Source of the DNA: Streptomyces atratus
GTDB lineage: Bacteria; Actinomycetota; Actinomycetes; Streptomycetales; Streptomycetaceae
Direction: 5' to 3'
DNA length: 64,000 bases
Assembly (NCBI RefSeq): GCF_014648655.1
Contig: NZ_BMRN01000003.1
Location: 1-64,000, forward strand
Position numbers and translations under genes: made by a program. Of the stretch, positions 1 to 8,331 are shown in pieces. Within the stretch, counting starts at the first letter, position 1, and each line of letters opens with the position of its first letter. Under the pieces are notes generated by a model. It did not search any database, was not told the DNA's origin, and saw nothing but the letters and a program-made list of their open reading frames with translations.

Positions 1-189
1 CCACCGCAGTTCCTTGCCGTGGTACTCATCCGCCACACCGTCCGCCGCGAAGTCCGCCATCGCGGCCTTCACCTGCGCGTCACGCGCCGCGATCACTTCC
101 TCCAGCTGCGCGATCACCACCTGGATGTTGCCCTGCGCATCCGCGGACGCACCCGTGTCATACGAACGACGATCACTCTGACCAGCCAT
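1..189 (-). CDS. WXG100/Esx-like small protein, C-terminus beyond the window edge
   Basis: The first 63 codons of a minus-strand gene are visible, starting with ATG at 189. The N-terminus (MAGQSDRRSYDTG) is followed by a predicted helix and the phrase DEYHGKELRW. The helical, charged composition and the pairing with the next gene upstream suggest an Esx/WXG100-type secreted helical-hairpin protein, substrate or partner of a type VII (ESX) secretion system. It lies 21 bases downstream of the other small gene and is probably co-transcribed with it. The end of the protein is outside the window, so length and any C-terminal secretion signal cannot be judged. Confidence 0.6.
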   Translation of the reverse strand, partial: MAGQSDRRSYDTGASADAQGNIQVVIAQLEEVIAARDAQVKAAMADFAADGVADEYHGKELRW

Positions 190-210
190 CAGAAACCCAA
201 CCCCCGTCTG

Positions 211-543
211 TCAGCGGCCGCCGAAGCGCGCCGCGTCGAAGTTCGCCGCCGACATCTGCTGCCGCGCGTTGTCACCCTGCTCCTGATCACCCGAGCTGAA
301 CGCCGCCTCCATCCCCGACTGACCACCGAGGAGAGCCGACAGCGAACCGTTCAACGCCGCCGTGATCTCATCCGACCGCCCCTTAAACGAATCAAACGCC
401 GCACGCCCCGCACCGTTGAACTTCCCCTCCAACGGCTGCGCGGCCTGCACCAGCTGACGAATCAACGTCCCCAGATCAGTACTCGACCCACGCGACTTCG
501 ACGACAGCGTCGAAAGAACCTGCGCCCCCATGTCGAACTTCAT
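211..543 (-). CDS. WXG100-family protein with FNG in place of WXG
   Basis: A 110-residue protein. ATG at 543 is chosen because a GGGGGAAC ribosome site sits just upstream; a longer frame reaching 702 is not needed. The size, the two predicted helices and a central turn fit the WXG100 (EsxA/EsxB) fold. The turn reads FNG around residue 48, where the family normally has W-x-G. Members are secreted as dimers by type VII systems and in streptomycetes are linked to sporulation. It is the first gene of a pair with the small gene at the window edge. No ESX ATPase or membrane component is in view, so the link to a secretion apparatus is inferred. Confidence 0.7.
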   Translation of the reverse strand: MKFDMGAQVLSTLSSKSRGSSTDLGTLIRQLVQAAQPLEGKFNGAGRAAFDSFKGRSDEITAALNGSLSALLGGQSGMEAAFSSGDQEQGDNARQQMSAANFDAARFGGR

Positions 544-694
544 GCCGGTGTTCCCCCGTTCCATGCATGCGCTCACGCCACATTGAGCTGACGATCGTAC
601 CAATGTGTTGGGTGGTGCGGAGGAGTCGTCCTCTCTCCCGCCATCGGATCGAAAACACGTAGAGGTGCATGGCGCCGGCGGACATGATGACGGG

Positions 695-1279
695 ATGGAC
701 AATCGTGCGCTTCCCGCAGAGGCCCTGCTCGTTGTGGACGTTCAGAAGGCCGCCGTCCGCGGTGACAGGGCAGTACCCGAGACGGCCCGGCTCCTGGACC
801 GGACGGCGGACCTGATCGCACGGGCGCGAAGGAGCGGGGCGCTCGTTGTCCACATTCAGAACGACGGGGCGGCCGGAGCCGGCGACGAGCCGCACACGCC
901 GGGTTGGGAGCTCCACCATCCTGTCGAGGCCGGCCCCACTGAGGTCGTGATCCGCAAGACCGAGGACAACGGGTTCGACGGGACTTCGCTGGGTGGTCTC
1001 TTGACCGAATCGCAGGTGCAGGCGCTCGTCATCTGCGGTGTGATGTCGGAGATGTGTGTCCAGGCGACGGCCCGCGCAGCCCTGGCGCTGGGGTATCGGG
1101 TCGTCATGCCGCACGACGCCCACGCGACGCAGGACATTCCGGCGGCCCCCGGAATCAGCGACCGCATCCCGGCCGCCACGGTCTCGCGGGTCGCCGAATG
1201 GGCTCTCGGTGACGAGCTCGAGGTCACCGCTCACGCCGCGGACGTCATGTTCAAAGCCCTGCCCTCGAGGTCCTGCTGA
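695..1279 (+). CDS. Cysteine hydrolase, isochorismatase family
   Basis: A 194-residue single-domain hydrolase. The start at 695 (MDNRALPAEALL) puts the first beta strand at the usual place; an upstream frame from 605 adds 30 residues without family character. The catalytic triad is visible: Asp15 in LLVVDVQ, Lys88 in VIRKTEDN and Cys121 in GVMSEMCVQAT. The family cleaves isochorismate, nicotinamide or other amides and ureides, and substrate cannot be read from the sequence. Length is normal for the family. The gene stands alone, divergent from the Esx-like pair. Confidence 0.88.
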   Translation: MDNRALPAEALLVVDVQKAAVRGDRAVPETARLLDRTADLIARARRSGALVVHIQNDGAAGAGDEPHTPGWELHHPVEAGPTEVVIRKTEDNGFDGTSLGGLLTESQVQALVICGVMSEMCVQATARAALALGYRVVMPHDAHATQDIPAAPGISDRIPAATVSRVAEWALGDELEVTAHAADVMFKALPSRSC

Positions 1280-1480
1280 AACGCCCGGCAGCAGGGCGGC
1301 AGGCAATCGCCTGGACACCTCCGTAGATCCAAATTTCAGACGGTAGCAGCAACGATTCGATGGGCAATCGGACTTGACCGAAGCACCGCCCTACGCGTGG
1401 CCGAGCGCGTGGCGGTGACACCACCGGCGGGGCAGAGCGTGGAGAGTGGGGGCAGCGGTACGGACGACGAAGGAGGACCG

Positions 1481-2119
1481 ATGGTAGGTGTCGTGGCGAA
1501 CCAGCGGAACGGGGCGGTGGGACAGGCCCTGGAGGGTCCGGGGGCACGGGACCGACTCCTGTGGGCCGGACGCCAGTTGTTCGCCGCGTACGGGTACGCG
1601 CACACGAGCGTCGAGGCTCTGTGCGAGCAGGCGAAGGTGCCCGTCCACATCTTCCAACAGGAGTTCGTCTCGCGGGAGGTGCTCCTGATGGCGATCTACG
1701 ACGAGGTGGCGACCTACGGGCTGCGCGCCGCCGAGAACGCCCTGATGGCCGAGGGCATGGAGGACTGTCCGACGGCGGAACGGGTCCGGCTGCTCTTCGA
1801 CGCCTATGTGAAGGCGGTAACCGAGGACCCGTGCGCGGCCCGGGTGGCGTTCGTCGAGGTGCTGGGAGTGAGCCGGGAGGTGGACAAGCACCTCGCGACA
1901 TGGCGGGCGATGTGGATCGACTTCCTGACCTCCGAGGCCGAGCGCGCCGTGCGACGGGGCGAGGCGGTGGCGAGCGACCACACCGTGACCGTCACTGTGC
2001 TGAACCACTCGGTGGACGAACTCATGGCCCATCACGGCCGCCGCCCCAGGCAGGTCGACGCCGAGTGGCTGACCGATGAGCTGACCCGTCTCTCGCTGGC
2101 CATGATCCTGCCGTCCTGA
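1481..2119 (+). CDS. TetR-family transcriptional regulator
   Basis: A 212-residue repressor-type protein. ATG at 1481 is preceded by AGGAGG at 1471-1476, so the longer frame from 1397 is rejected. An N-terminal helix-turn-helix runs from about residue 22 to 70 (LLWAGRQLFAAYGY, then TSVEALCEQAKVPVHIF). The recognition helix ends HIFQQEF rather than the common YYHF, so it is a divergent member. The C-terminal half is helical and would bind an unknown ligand. It is followed 35 bases later by an XRE-cupin regulator on the same strand; no obvious target operon adjoins it. Confidence 0.88.
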   Translation: MVGVVANQRNGAVGQALEGPGARDRLLWAGRQLFAAYGYAHTSVEALCEQAKVPVHIFQQEFVSREVLLMAIYDEVATYGLRAAENALMAEGMEDCPTAERVRLLFDAYVKAVTEDPCAARVAFVEVLGVSREVDKHLATWRAMWIDFLTSEAERAVRRGEAVASDHTVTVTVLNHSVDELMAHHGRRPRQVDAEWLTDELTRLSLAMILPS

Positions 2120-2128
2120 CACACCCCG

Positions 2129-2143
2129 TTGCCGGGACGGCAA
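2129..2143. promoter_or_regulatory. Inverted repeat upstream of XRE-cupin gene
   Basis: TTGCCG-GGA-CGGCAA, six-base arms with a 3-base spacer, ends 12 bases before the ATG of the XRE-cupin regulator. Its position suits an autoregulatory operator; it could instead be a short terminator for the TetR gene, although no T-run follows. Confidence 0.35.
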
Positions 2144-2154
2144 ATAATGGGGAG

Positions 2155-2781
2155 ATGGATGAACAAGACGGAGAGCGTGCAGAGCGTACGGACGGCGAGA
2201 TCTCGACCGTCCTGACAGGCGTCGGGCCGCGGTTGCGCGCCCTGCGCCAGGAACGCGGCACGACCCTGGCGCGGCTCAGCGAGACGACCGGGATCTCCCT
2301 CAGCACCCTCTCGCGTCTGGAATCGGGTGGCCGCAAACCCACGCTCGAACTGTTGCTGCCACTGGCCAAGGCGTACGGGGTGCAGTTGGACGAACTCGTC
2401 GGCGCACCCGCCACCGGTGATCCGCGTATCCATTTCCGCCCCTTCACCCGGGACGGCATGACCTTCGTGCCGCTCACCCGGCACCTCGGCGGGCTGCACG
2501 CATACAAGCAGATCCTGCCCGGCGGCCGCGGGGCGACGGGGCCTCTGGAGCAGCGGGTGCACGAGGGGTACGAGTGGGTGTACGTACTCGCGGGGCGGTT
2601 GCGACTGGTGCTGGGCGAGCACGATCTGGTGCTCACGGCCGGCGAGGTCGCCGAGTTCGACACACGTACGCCGCATGCGTGGGCCAGTGCCGGGCCTGAT
2701 CCGGTCGAATTCCTCAGCCTGTTCGGGCAGCAGGGGGAGCGGATGCATGTGAGGGCCCGGCCCACGGGGTCGGAGCGGTGA
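2155..2781 (+). CDS. XRE-family regulator with C-terminal cupin sensor domain
   Basis: A 208-residue protein. Residues 20-80 form a lambda-repressor-like helix-turn-helix (RLRALRQERG, LARLSETTGISLSTLSRLESG). Residues about 105-200 form a small-molecule-binding cupin barrel with the motifs HEGYEWVYVLAGRL and FDTRTPHAW. This two-domain layout is common in streptomycete regulators of amino-acid or aldehyde metabolism, where the cupin senses the effector. A short inverted repeat 12 bases upstream may be its own operator. The GGGGAG ribosome site is close to the start. Effector and regulon are unknown. Confidence 0.9.
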   Translation: MDEQDGERAERTDGEISTVLTGVGPRLRALRQERGTTLARLSETTGISLSTLSRLESGGRKPTLELLLPLAKAYGVQLDELVGAPATGDPRIHFRPFTRDGMTFVPLTRHLGGLHAYKQILPGGRGATGPLEQRVHEGYEWVYVLAGRLRLVLGEHDLVLTAGEVAEFDTRTPHAWASAGPDPVEFLSLFGQQGERMHVRARPTGSER

Positions 2782-2811
2782 GGTGCCGGGAACCCGGTGA
2801 CAGGCGGGTTC

Positions 2812-2904
2812 TCAGAGGCGGGGGCCGGGCGGGAAGCCCGTCCGGCGCAGCTCGTCGGGCAGGTGCCGCACGTCGTTGCAGACCAGGACCGACACCGGGC
2901 GCGG
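2812..2904 (-). pseudogene. Possible 3' remnant of a lost gene
   Basis: About 29 minus-strand codons with strong third-position G/C end at a TGA at 2814-2812 (…SVLVCNDVRHLPDELRR…FPPGPRL). An in-frame TAG immediately upstream cuts them off, just beyond the stop of the SGNH hydrolase gene. The fragment reads like the C-terminus of a real protein whose 5' part has been deleted. The parent family is not recognised. Confidence 0.25.
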
Positions 2905-2930
2905 CTATGAGTGCCGACTGCGGATGCCGG

Positions 2931-3617
2931 CTACGGGCGGGCTGCGTACGGGCCGCCCAGGCCCCACGCCTGGTGCATCGCGTCGGCGAACGAGGCCGCC
3001 AGCTTGTGTTCGCCGGTGGGGCCGGGATGCGTCCCGTCGTACGTGTCCTTGTGAATGTCGTACCCCGGCGGGCGGGAGGCCAGCAGGATCGGGGACATCG
3101 GGTTGTCGAGGTCGGCGACGGCCTTCGCCAGGAGCTCGTTGAAACGGTCGCACTCGGCGGCGAACGGGGCGTCCGATTCAGCCCGTATGTTCGGTATCAC
3201 GGGCAGGATCACCATCTTGACGTGCGGGTTCGCGGTGCGGGCCGCCGTGATGAACGCCCTTGCGTTCAGGGCGGTCTGACCGCTGTCCGTATAGAAACCG
3301 AGGTCTATCAGGCCGAGCGAGACGAGCAGGATGTCCGTGCGGTGCTCGGTGACCGTGTCGGCGATCACCGGGGCCATGTGGAGCCAGCCCTCACCCCAGC
3401 CGGCCAGATGGGTGCGGGCTTCGGCGGGAAAGTCCGGTGCGCCGTACTCGTGCGAGACAGGGGTGTTCGTCCCGGTGTCGTACAGCTCGCTGCGCGGGCC
3501 GACGATCGCGAACGGGGCACCGAAAGTGGAAGCGAGGTGCTGCCACATCCGGTAGCGCCAGGTGAAGTCGCCGGCGCGGCCGATCGACATGGAATCGCCG
3601 ACAAACGTGAAACGCAT
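2931..3617 (-). CDS. SGNH/GDSL-family hydrolase
   Basis: A 228-residue protein. The start at 3617 (MRFTFVGDSMSIG) puts the nucleophile block at the N-terminus as in the family; the open frame runs further upstream but loses family character. Ser in GDSMS is the nucleophile, and the C-terminal DGTHPGPTGEHK carries the catalytic Asp and His. Such enzymes are esterases or lipases on acyl or acetyl esters. No signal peptide is visible, so it is probably cytoplasmic. It is divergent from the secreted propeller-like gene, with 58 bases between the starts. Confidence 0.85.
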   Translation of the reverse strand: MRFTFVGDSMSIGRAGDFTWRYRMWQHLASTFGAPFAIVGPRSELYDTGTNTPVSHEYGAPDFPAEARTHLAGWGEGWLHMAPVIADTVTEHRTDILLVSLGLIDLGFYTDSGQTALNARAFITAARTANPHVKMVILPVIPNIRAESDAPFAAECDRFNELLAKAVADLDNPMSPILLASRPPGYDIHKDTYDGTHPGPTGEHKLAASFADAMHQAWGLGGPYAARP

Positions 3618-3675
3618 GGCGTCATCATCGCGGATCATCCATCCGGCCTGCGACGTGACGATGGACACTTGTGTC

Positions 3676-4665
3676 ATGCGTTCGTACCTGACTGTGTCCG
3701 GAGCCGCCGCGCTCCTCCTCCTCGCCGGGGCGGCTCCCGCCGTCGCGGCCGGAGACGGAGCCGATCGGAGCTTCACGATCGAAGACCCCCGGATCACCGA
3801 GTCCAGCGGCCTCGCCGCCAGCCGCGCCCACCCCGGCATCTACTGGACGCACAACGACAGCGACGACGGCCCGTACATCTACGCCGTCGACTCCCGCACC
3901 GGGAAGACCGTCGCGACGATCACCCTGCGAGGGGTGGGGCAGCCGCGCGATGTGGAGGCCATCTCCCTCGGACCCGACGGCAATCTGTACATCGGTGACA
4001 TCGGCGACAACCTGAACGGCAGCTGGGACCATGTCTGGATCTACCGCTTGCCGGAGCCGAAGGAGCTGAAGGACGCGACGGTCCGCGCCACACAGTTCGA
4101 TGTGAAGTACGCCGATGGTCCGCGCAACGCCGAGGCGCTGATGGTCCACCCCACGACCGGGCGGGTCTACATCGCGTCGAAGAACGAGGACGGCGGCGGA
4201 CTGTACGAGGGCCCGGCCGAGCTCACCACCGGCGCCACCAATGTCTTCCGACGTGTGGGTGAGGTGCCGTGGGTGACGGACGGGGCGTTCTCGCCGGACG
4301 GCAAGGAGCTGGTGCTGCGCTCGTACTTCAGCGCCCGTGGCTACGCCTTCAAGGACGGCAGGCTCGGCGCCGACCACGCGGTCCAGGCACCGCTGCAGCG
4401 GCAGGCCGAGTCGGTGACGTACACGGCGGACGGCTCGGCGCTGATGTTCGGCACGGAGGGGGAGCGGAGCGATGTGGTGCGGGTGGACATCGCCGGCGGC
4501 AGCGGCGGTGGTGGCAGCAAGTCGCCGTCGAAGGACGGCGGTGGTGCGTCGTCCTTTGCCGGTGACGGGAGCGGCGAGATGAAGGGCAGCACTCTGGTCG
4601 GGGTATTGGTGCTCGCCGCCGTGGGCGCACTCGTCTTCACGAAGCGGCGTCGCAACCGCGGCTGA
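3676..4665 (+). CDS. Secreted, membrane-anchored propeller-like protein
   Basis: A 329-residue protein starting at 3676 with a signal peptide (MRSYLTVSGAAALLLLAG…AVAA). The mature part has repeated blades of WD40/NHL-like character (IYWTHNDSDDGPYIYAV, SLGPDGNLYIGDIGDN, MVHPTTGRVYIAS, AFSPDGKELVLRS). It ends in a Gly/Ser-rich stalk, a transmembrane helix (GVLVLAAVGALVF) and a short positive tail KRRRNRG, which resembles a cell-surface anchoring region without a clear LPxTG. It would sit outside the membrane. Function is unknown; such domains often bind proteins or glycans. Confidence 0.8.
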   Translation: MRSYLTVSGAAALLLLAGAAPAVAAGDGADRSFTIEDPRITESSGLAASRAHPGIYWTHNDSDDGPYIYAVDSRTGKTVATITLRGVGQPRDVEAISLGPDGNLYIGDIGDNLNGSWDHVWIYRLPEPKELKDATVRATQFDVKYADGPRNAEALMVHPTTGRVYIASKNEDGGGLYEGPAELTTGATNVFRRVGEVPWVTDGAFSPDGKELVLRSYFSARGYAFKDGRLGADHAVQAPLQRQAESVTYTADGSALMFGTEGERSDVVRVDIAGGSGGGGSKSPSKDGGGASSFAGDGSGEMKGSTLVGVLVLAAVGALVFTKRRRNRG

Positions 4666-4705
4666 CCGTCGGCCGGCCTCCACCGGTGCACGGCCCCGGC
4701 TCCGC

Positions 4706-4798
4706 TCACTCCTTGGCGCGCCGCTCGACGAGCACTTCGAAGCCGTCGATCAGTCGTTGCAGGCCGAACGCGGGACGGCGCGCGTAGGGTCGGGCACC
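4706..4798 (-). pseudogene. C-terminal remnant of a TetR-type regulator
   Basis: The last 20 or so minus-strand codons before the TGA at 4708 read AFGLQRLIDGFEVLVERRAKE. That is typical of the C-terminal helix of actinobacterial TetR/AcrR regulators (F-GL--L-DG-E--V). Upstream the frame runs under the divergent GNAT gene and loses meaning. The fragment is best read as the end of a regulator whose body was replaced when the acetyltransferase gene arrived. Confidence 0.35.
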
Positions 4799-4799
4799 T

Positions 4800-5327
4800 A
4801 TGACGAACCATGGGCCCGAGGCCTTTTCCACCGAGCGGCTCGACGCACTGCCGCTGCGCGCCGCGCACGCCGAGGAGATGGCGACGGTCCTCGCCGACCC
4901 GGCCCTGCACACCTACACGGGCGGCGCCCCGGAGGATCTGGACACTCTCCGGGCCCGCTACACCCGCTGGGAATCCGGCTCCCCCGACCCCGCCGAACAC
5001 TGGTGGAACTGGGTACTCCAGGTCCGCGCCGACGGCCGCCTGGCGGGCTGGACCCAGGCCACTGTGGCGGGCCCGCAGGCCGAGATCGCCTGGGTCATCG
5101 GCACCGAGCGGCAGGGGCTGGGCTACGCCAAGGAGGCGGCGAAGGGCCTGGTGACGCACCTGCTGGACGGGGGCACGATCCGTACGGTCGTCGCGCACAT
5201 CCACCCCGACCACACCGCATCCGCCGCGGTGGCCGCGGCGGCGGGACTCGTGCCCACCGACGAGTGGGAGGACGGGGAGCGGCGGTGGCGCCGCACGGAT
5301 GTCACTTCCGGTGCTGCCCGGCCTTGA
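4800..5327 (+). CDS. GNAT-family N-acetyltransferase
   Basis: A 175-residue acetyltransferase of the RimJ/RimL type. The N-terminus (STERLDALPLRAAHAEEMATVL) matches the usual LxLRP-type beginning. The acetyl-CoA binding core is WVIGTERQGLGYAKEAAKGLV at about residues 99-118, followed by the NP/HP-type strand HIHPDHTASAAVAAAAGL. The acceptor is unknown. Its 3' end overlaps the convergent Uma2 gene by 26 bases. It appears to have been inserted next to the remains of a TetR gene. Confidence 0.85.
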   Translation: MTNHGPEAFSTERLDALPLRAAHAEEMATVLADPALHTYTGGAPEDLDTLRARYTRWESGSPDPAEHWWNWVLQVRADGRLAGWTQATVAGPQAEIAWVIGTERQGLGYAKEAAKGLVTHLLDGGTIRTVVAHIHPDHTASAAVAAAAGLVPTDEWEDGERRWRRTDVTSGAARP

Positions 5328-5913
5328 GCAGGTCCGCGACATCGAGGGTGACCTCGGCGCCGATGGAGGCGGGGAGCGTGACCTGCTGGCCGGGGGCGTA
5401 CACCTGGTGGCTGTCGTACCCGTCGGCGAGGGGCTCGGTCAGGACGTGGACCCGGCCGTGCTTGCGGTTGACGATCACATAGACCGGGATCTTGGCCTCG
5501 GCGTACGCGGTGACTTTGGCACGCAGATCGTTGTTGTAGTTGCTCGACGTGACTTCCAGGACTAGGCGGAAGACCGCAGGGTCGTAGCAGTTGTTCTCCA
5601 GCACATGCTCGTCGAAGTCGGCGTCGACGAGGGAGAGGTCGGGGATCGTGTAGTCCTCGGGCCCGTCAGGCAGCCACAGGCCGATCCCCTGGAGGACCTC
5701 CGTCTCCCCGTCATCGAGCCCTGCCGCGATGAACGGCCGCATGACCTTGGTCAGTGCACGGGCATGGGGGCCGTCCAGGGGTGGGGCCGCGGTGATAACG
5801 CCTCCGATGATCTCGACGCGGTAACCCGGATGCTGCTCCATCAGCCTGTTGGCCACGTCGAGCTGCGAATCCGGCTCACCGTCACAGGGGTGCTCGACTG
5901 ATGCTGCAGACAT
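5302..5913 (-). CDS. Uma2-family (DUF820) nuclease-fold protein
   Basis: A 203-residue protein. ATG at 5913 follows AGGAGG at the right distance. The PD-(D/E)XK-like core is visible as PDLSLVDADFDE (about residue 105), then LVLEVTSSNYNNDLRAKVTAYAEAKIPVYVI (about 130-160). It contains the D, E-x-T and K positions expected of Uma2 proteins. The family is abundant in Streptomyces and cyanobacteria and its role is unclear. It ends inside the GNAT gene on the other strand. Confidence 0.85.
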   Translation of the reverse strand: MSAASVEHPCDGEPDSQLDVANRLMEQHPGYRVEIIGGVITAAPPLDGPHARALTKVMRPFIAAGLDDGETEVLQGIGLWLPDGPEDYTIPDLSLVDADFDEHVLENNCYDPAVFRLVLEVTSSNYNNDLRAKVTAYAEAKIPVYVIVNRKHGRVHVLTEPLADGYDSHQVYAPGQQVTLPASIGAEVTLDVADLLKAGQHRK

Positions 5914-6021
5914 TGCGGGCCTCCTGGTGGGTGGTGTCGAGAGCATCGTCGTAGAACGGTGCGCCTTGCGTGTCCTGTATGTCGTCGTCCACTCGGTCGA
6001 GTGAACGAGGCGTGCCAGACC

Positions 6022-6528
6022 CTATGCGGAGGAGGCGCTCTGCGGGTGTGCGCCCGTCGCCCCGTCGATCAGTTCGCGGACGATGTCCATGTGTCCGGCA
6101 TGCCGTACGACGTCCTCCAGCATGTGGATGAGCACCCAGCGCATCGACACCTTCCGCCCGTCCCACGCCGTACCGGTCGCGTCGAGTGGGATCTCCTCTA
6201 TCGCCCGGTCCGCGGCGGTGCGGGCGCGGGCGTAGAACGCCAGGATATCGGCGGTCGTCTCGTCCGGGGCGACCGTCATGTCCTCCGTGTACGCGTCGAA
6301 CCAGAGTTTCTCCGTCTCGCGGCCGAACGTCGTGCAGAACCAGCCGTACTCGACCGTCGCCAGATGCTTGACCAGGCCCAGCAGATTCGTGCCCGTCGGG
6401 GTCATCGGGCGGCGCAGCTGCTCGTCGTCGAGGCCGTCGAGTTTCCACAGCACCGTGTCGCGGTGCCGGTCGAGCGCGATGTGCAGGGAATCCTTCTCGC
6501 CGCCGGTGTACGGCACGGTCTTCGTCAT
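6022..6528 (-). CDS. DinB/DUF664-family protein, probable thiol transferase fold
   Basis: A 168-residue four-helix-bundle protein. It contains LLGLVKHLATVEYGWF, VSMRWVLIHMLEDVVRHAGHMDIVRELIDG and a spaced set of His residues (H of KHL, H of IHM, H of RHAGH) that bind a metal in DinB/MST proteins. Actinobacterial members are thought to act as mycothiol- or bacillithiol-dependent S-transferases, but substrates are mostly unknown. The start at 6528 gives MTKTVPYTGGEKD, the usual N-terminus. Divergent from the DUF4259 gene. Confidence 0.85.
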   Translation of the reverse strand: MTKTVPYTGGEKDSLHIALDRHRDTVLWKLDGLDDEQLRRPMTPTGTNLLGLVKHLATVEYGWFCTTFGRETEKLWFDAYTEDMTVAPDETTADILAFYARARTAADRAIEEIPLDATGTAWDGRKVSMRWVLIHMLEDVVRHAGHMDIVRELIDGATGAHPQSASSA

Positions 6529-6612
6529 GCGAGGAACGTAACAACGAGCACTGACAGGCCCGTTGTCAGTGGTGGTTGCGAGGATGGCTGGACCATCGAA
6601 GAAGGGGGCGCC

Positions 6613-7023
6613 ATGGGCACCTGGGACATCGGCCATTTCGACAACGACACCGCAGCGGACTTCTCGGGGGACCTGGACGGCGCCCCGCAGGGCAAACGTG
6701 CGGAGCTGATCCGGGATGCTCTGGCGGATGTCGTCCGGACCGAGGACTACCTCGACTCCGACGAGGCCGTCGTGGCCGTGGCGGCAGCCGCTCTGGTGGC
6801 CGCGCAGTGCCCGGGTGGGGAGCCCGTGACGACCGCGTACGGTCCGGACAAGCCGCTTCCGGAGCTGCCCGTGGAGCTGCGGGGCCTCGCGGTTCAGGCC
6901 CTGGACCGAGTGGTGGCCGAGCCGTCCGAGCTGCTGGAGCTGTGGACCGAGGGCGGAGACGGGGAGCAGTGGAAGGAAGGGATCGGCCGGCTCCGGGCGG
7001 TCCTCGCGCAGGCGGCGGGGTGA
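6613..7023 (+). CDS. DUF4259-family protein
   Basis: A 136-residue acidic protein starting GTWDIGHFDNDTAADFSGDL, the signature beginning of DUF4259. The rest is helical, with a conserved PxLPELPVELRGLAVQALDRV region and a C-terminal W-x-E-G. No enzymatic motif is seen and the function is unknown. The start at 6613 follows GAAGGGGG. It ends just before a perfect 46-base palindrome that separates it from convergent serC. Confidence 0.82.
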   Translation: MGTWDIGHFDNDTAADFSGDLDGAPQGKRAELIRDALADVVRTEDYLDSDEAVVAVAAAALVAAQCPGGEPVTTAYGPDKPLPELPVELRGLAVQALDRVVAEPSELLELWTEGGDGEQWKEGIGRLRAVLAQAAG

Positions 7024-7030
7024 GGAACGG

Positions 7031-7076
7031 CGAGGGGCCCCTGGTACGGATCCGGATCCGTACCAGGGGCCCCTCG
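7031..7076. terminator. Perfect 46-base palindrome between convergent genes
   Basis: A perfect inverted repeat without spacer: 23-base arms running from CGAGGGGCCCC inward to GGATCC at the centre. It sits between the stops of the DUF4259 gene (7023) and serC (7095), so it can act as a rho-independent-type hairpin for both directions. No T-run is present, as is usual in Streptomyces. Confidence 0.8.
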
Positions 7077-7094
7077 GAGATGTACAGCTGCTCG

Positions 7095-8231
<1,137 letters not shown>

Positions 8232-8331
8232 TCACTGACACGGCCCTCGACCGTGTCCGTCGGATGAGACGCCTGCTCCGGTCCGTGGACCGCGTGCGTT
8301 GTGGTCCGTGGACCGTGTGCGGGAGGCCGGG

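Noticed and set aside
19..591. Plus-strand Arg-rich open frame
   Set aside because: It covers both Esx-like genes on the opposite strand, lacks a ribosome site and has composition typical of a shadow frame.
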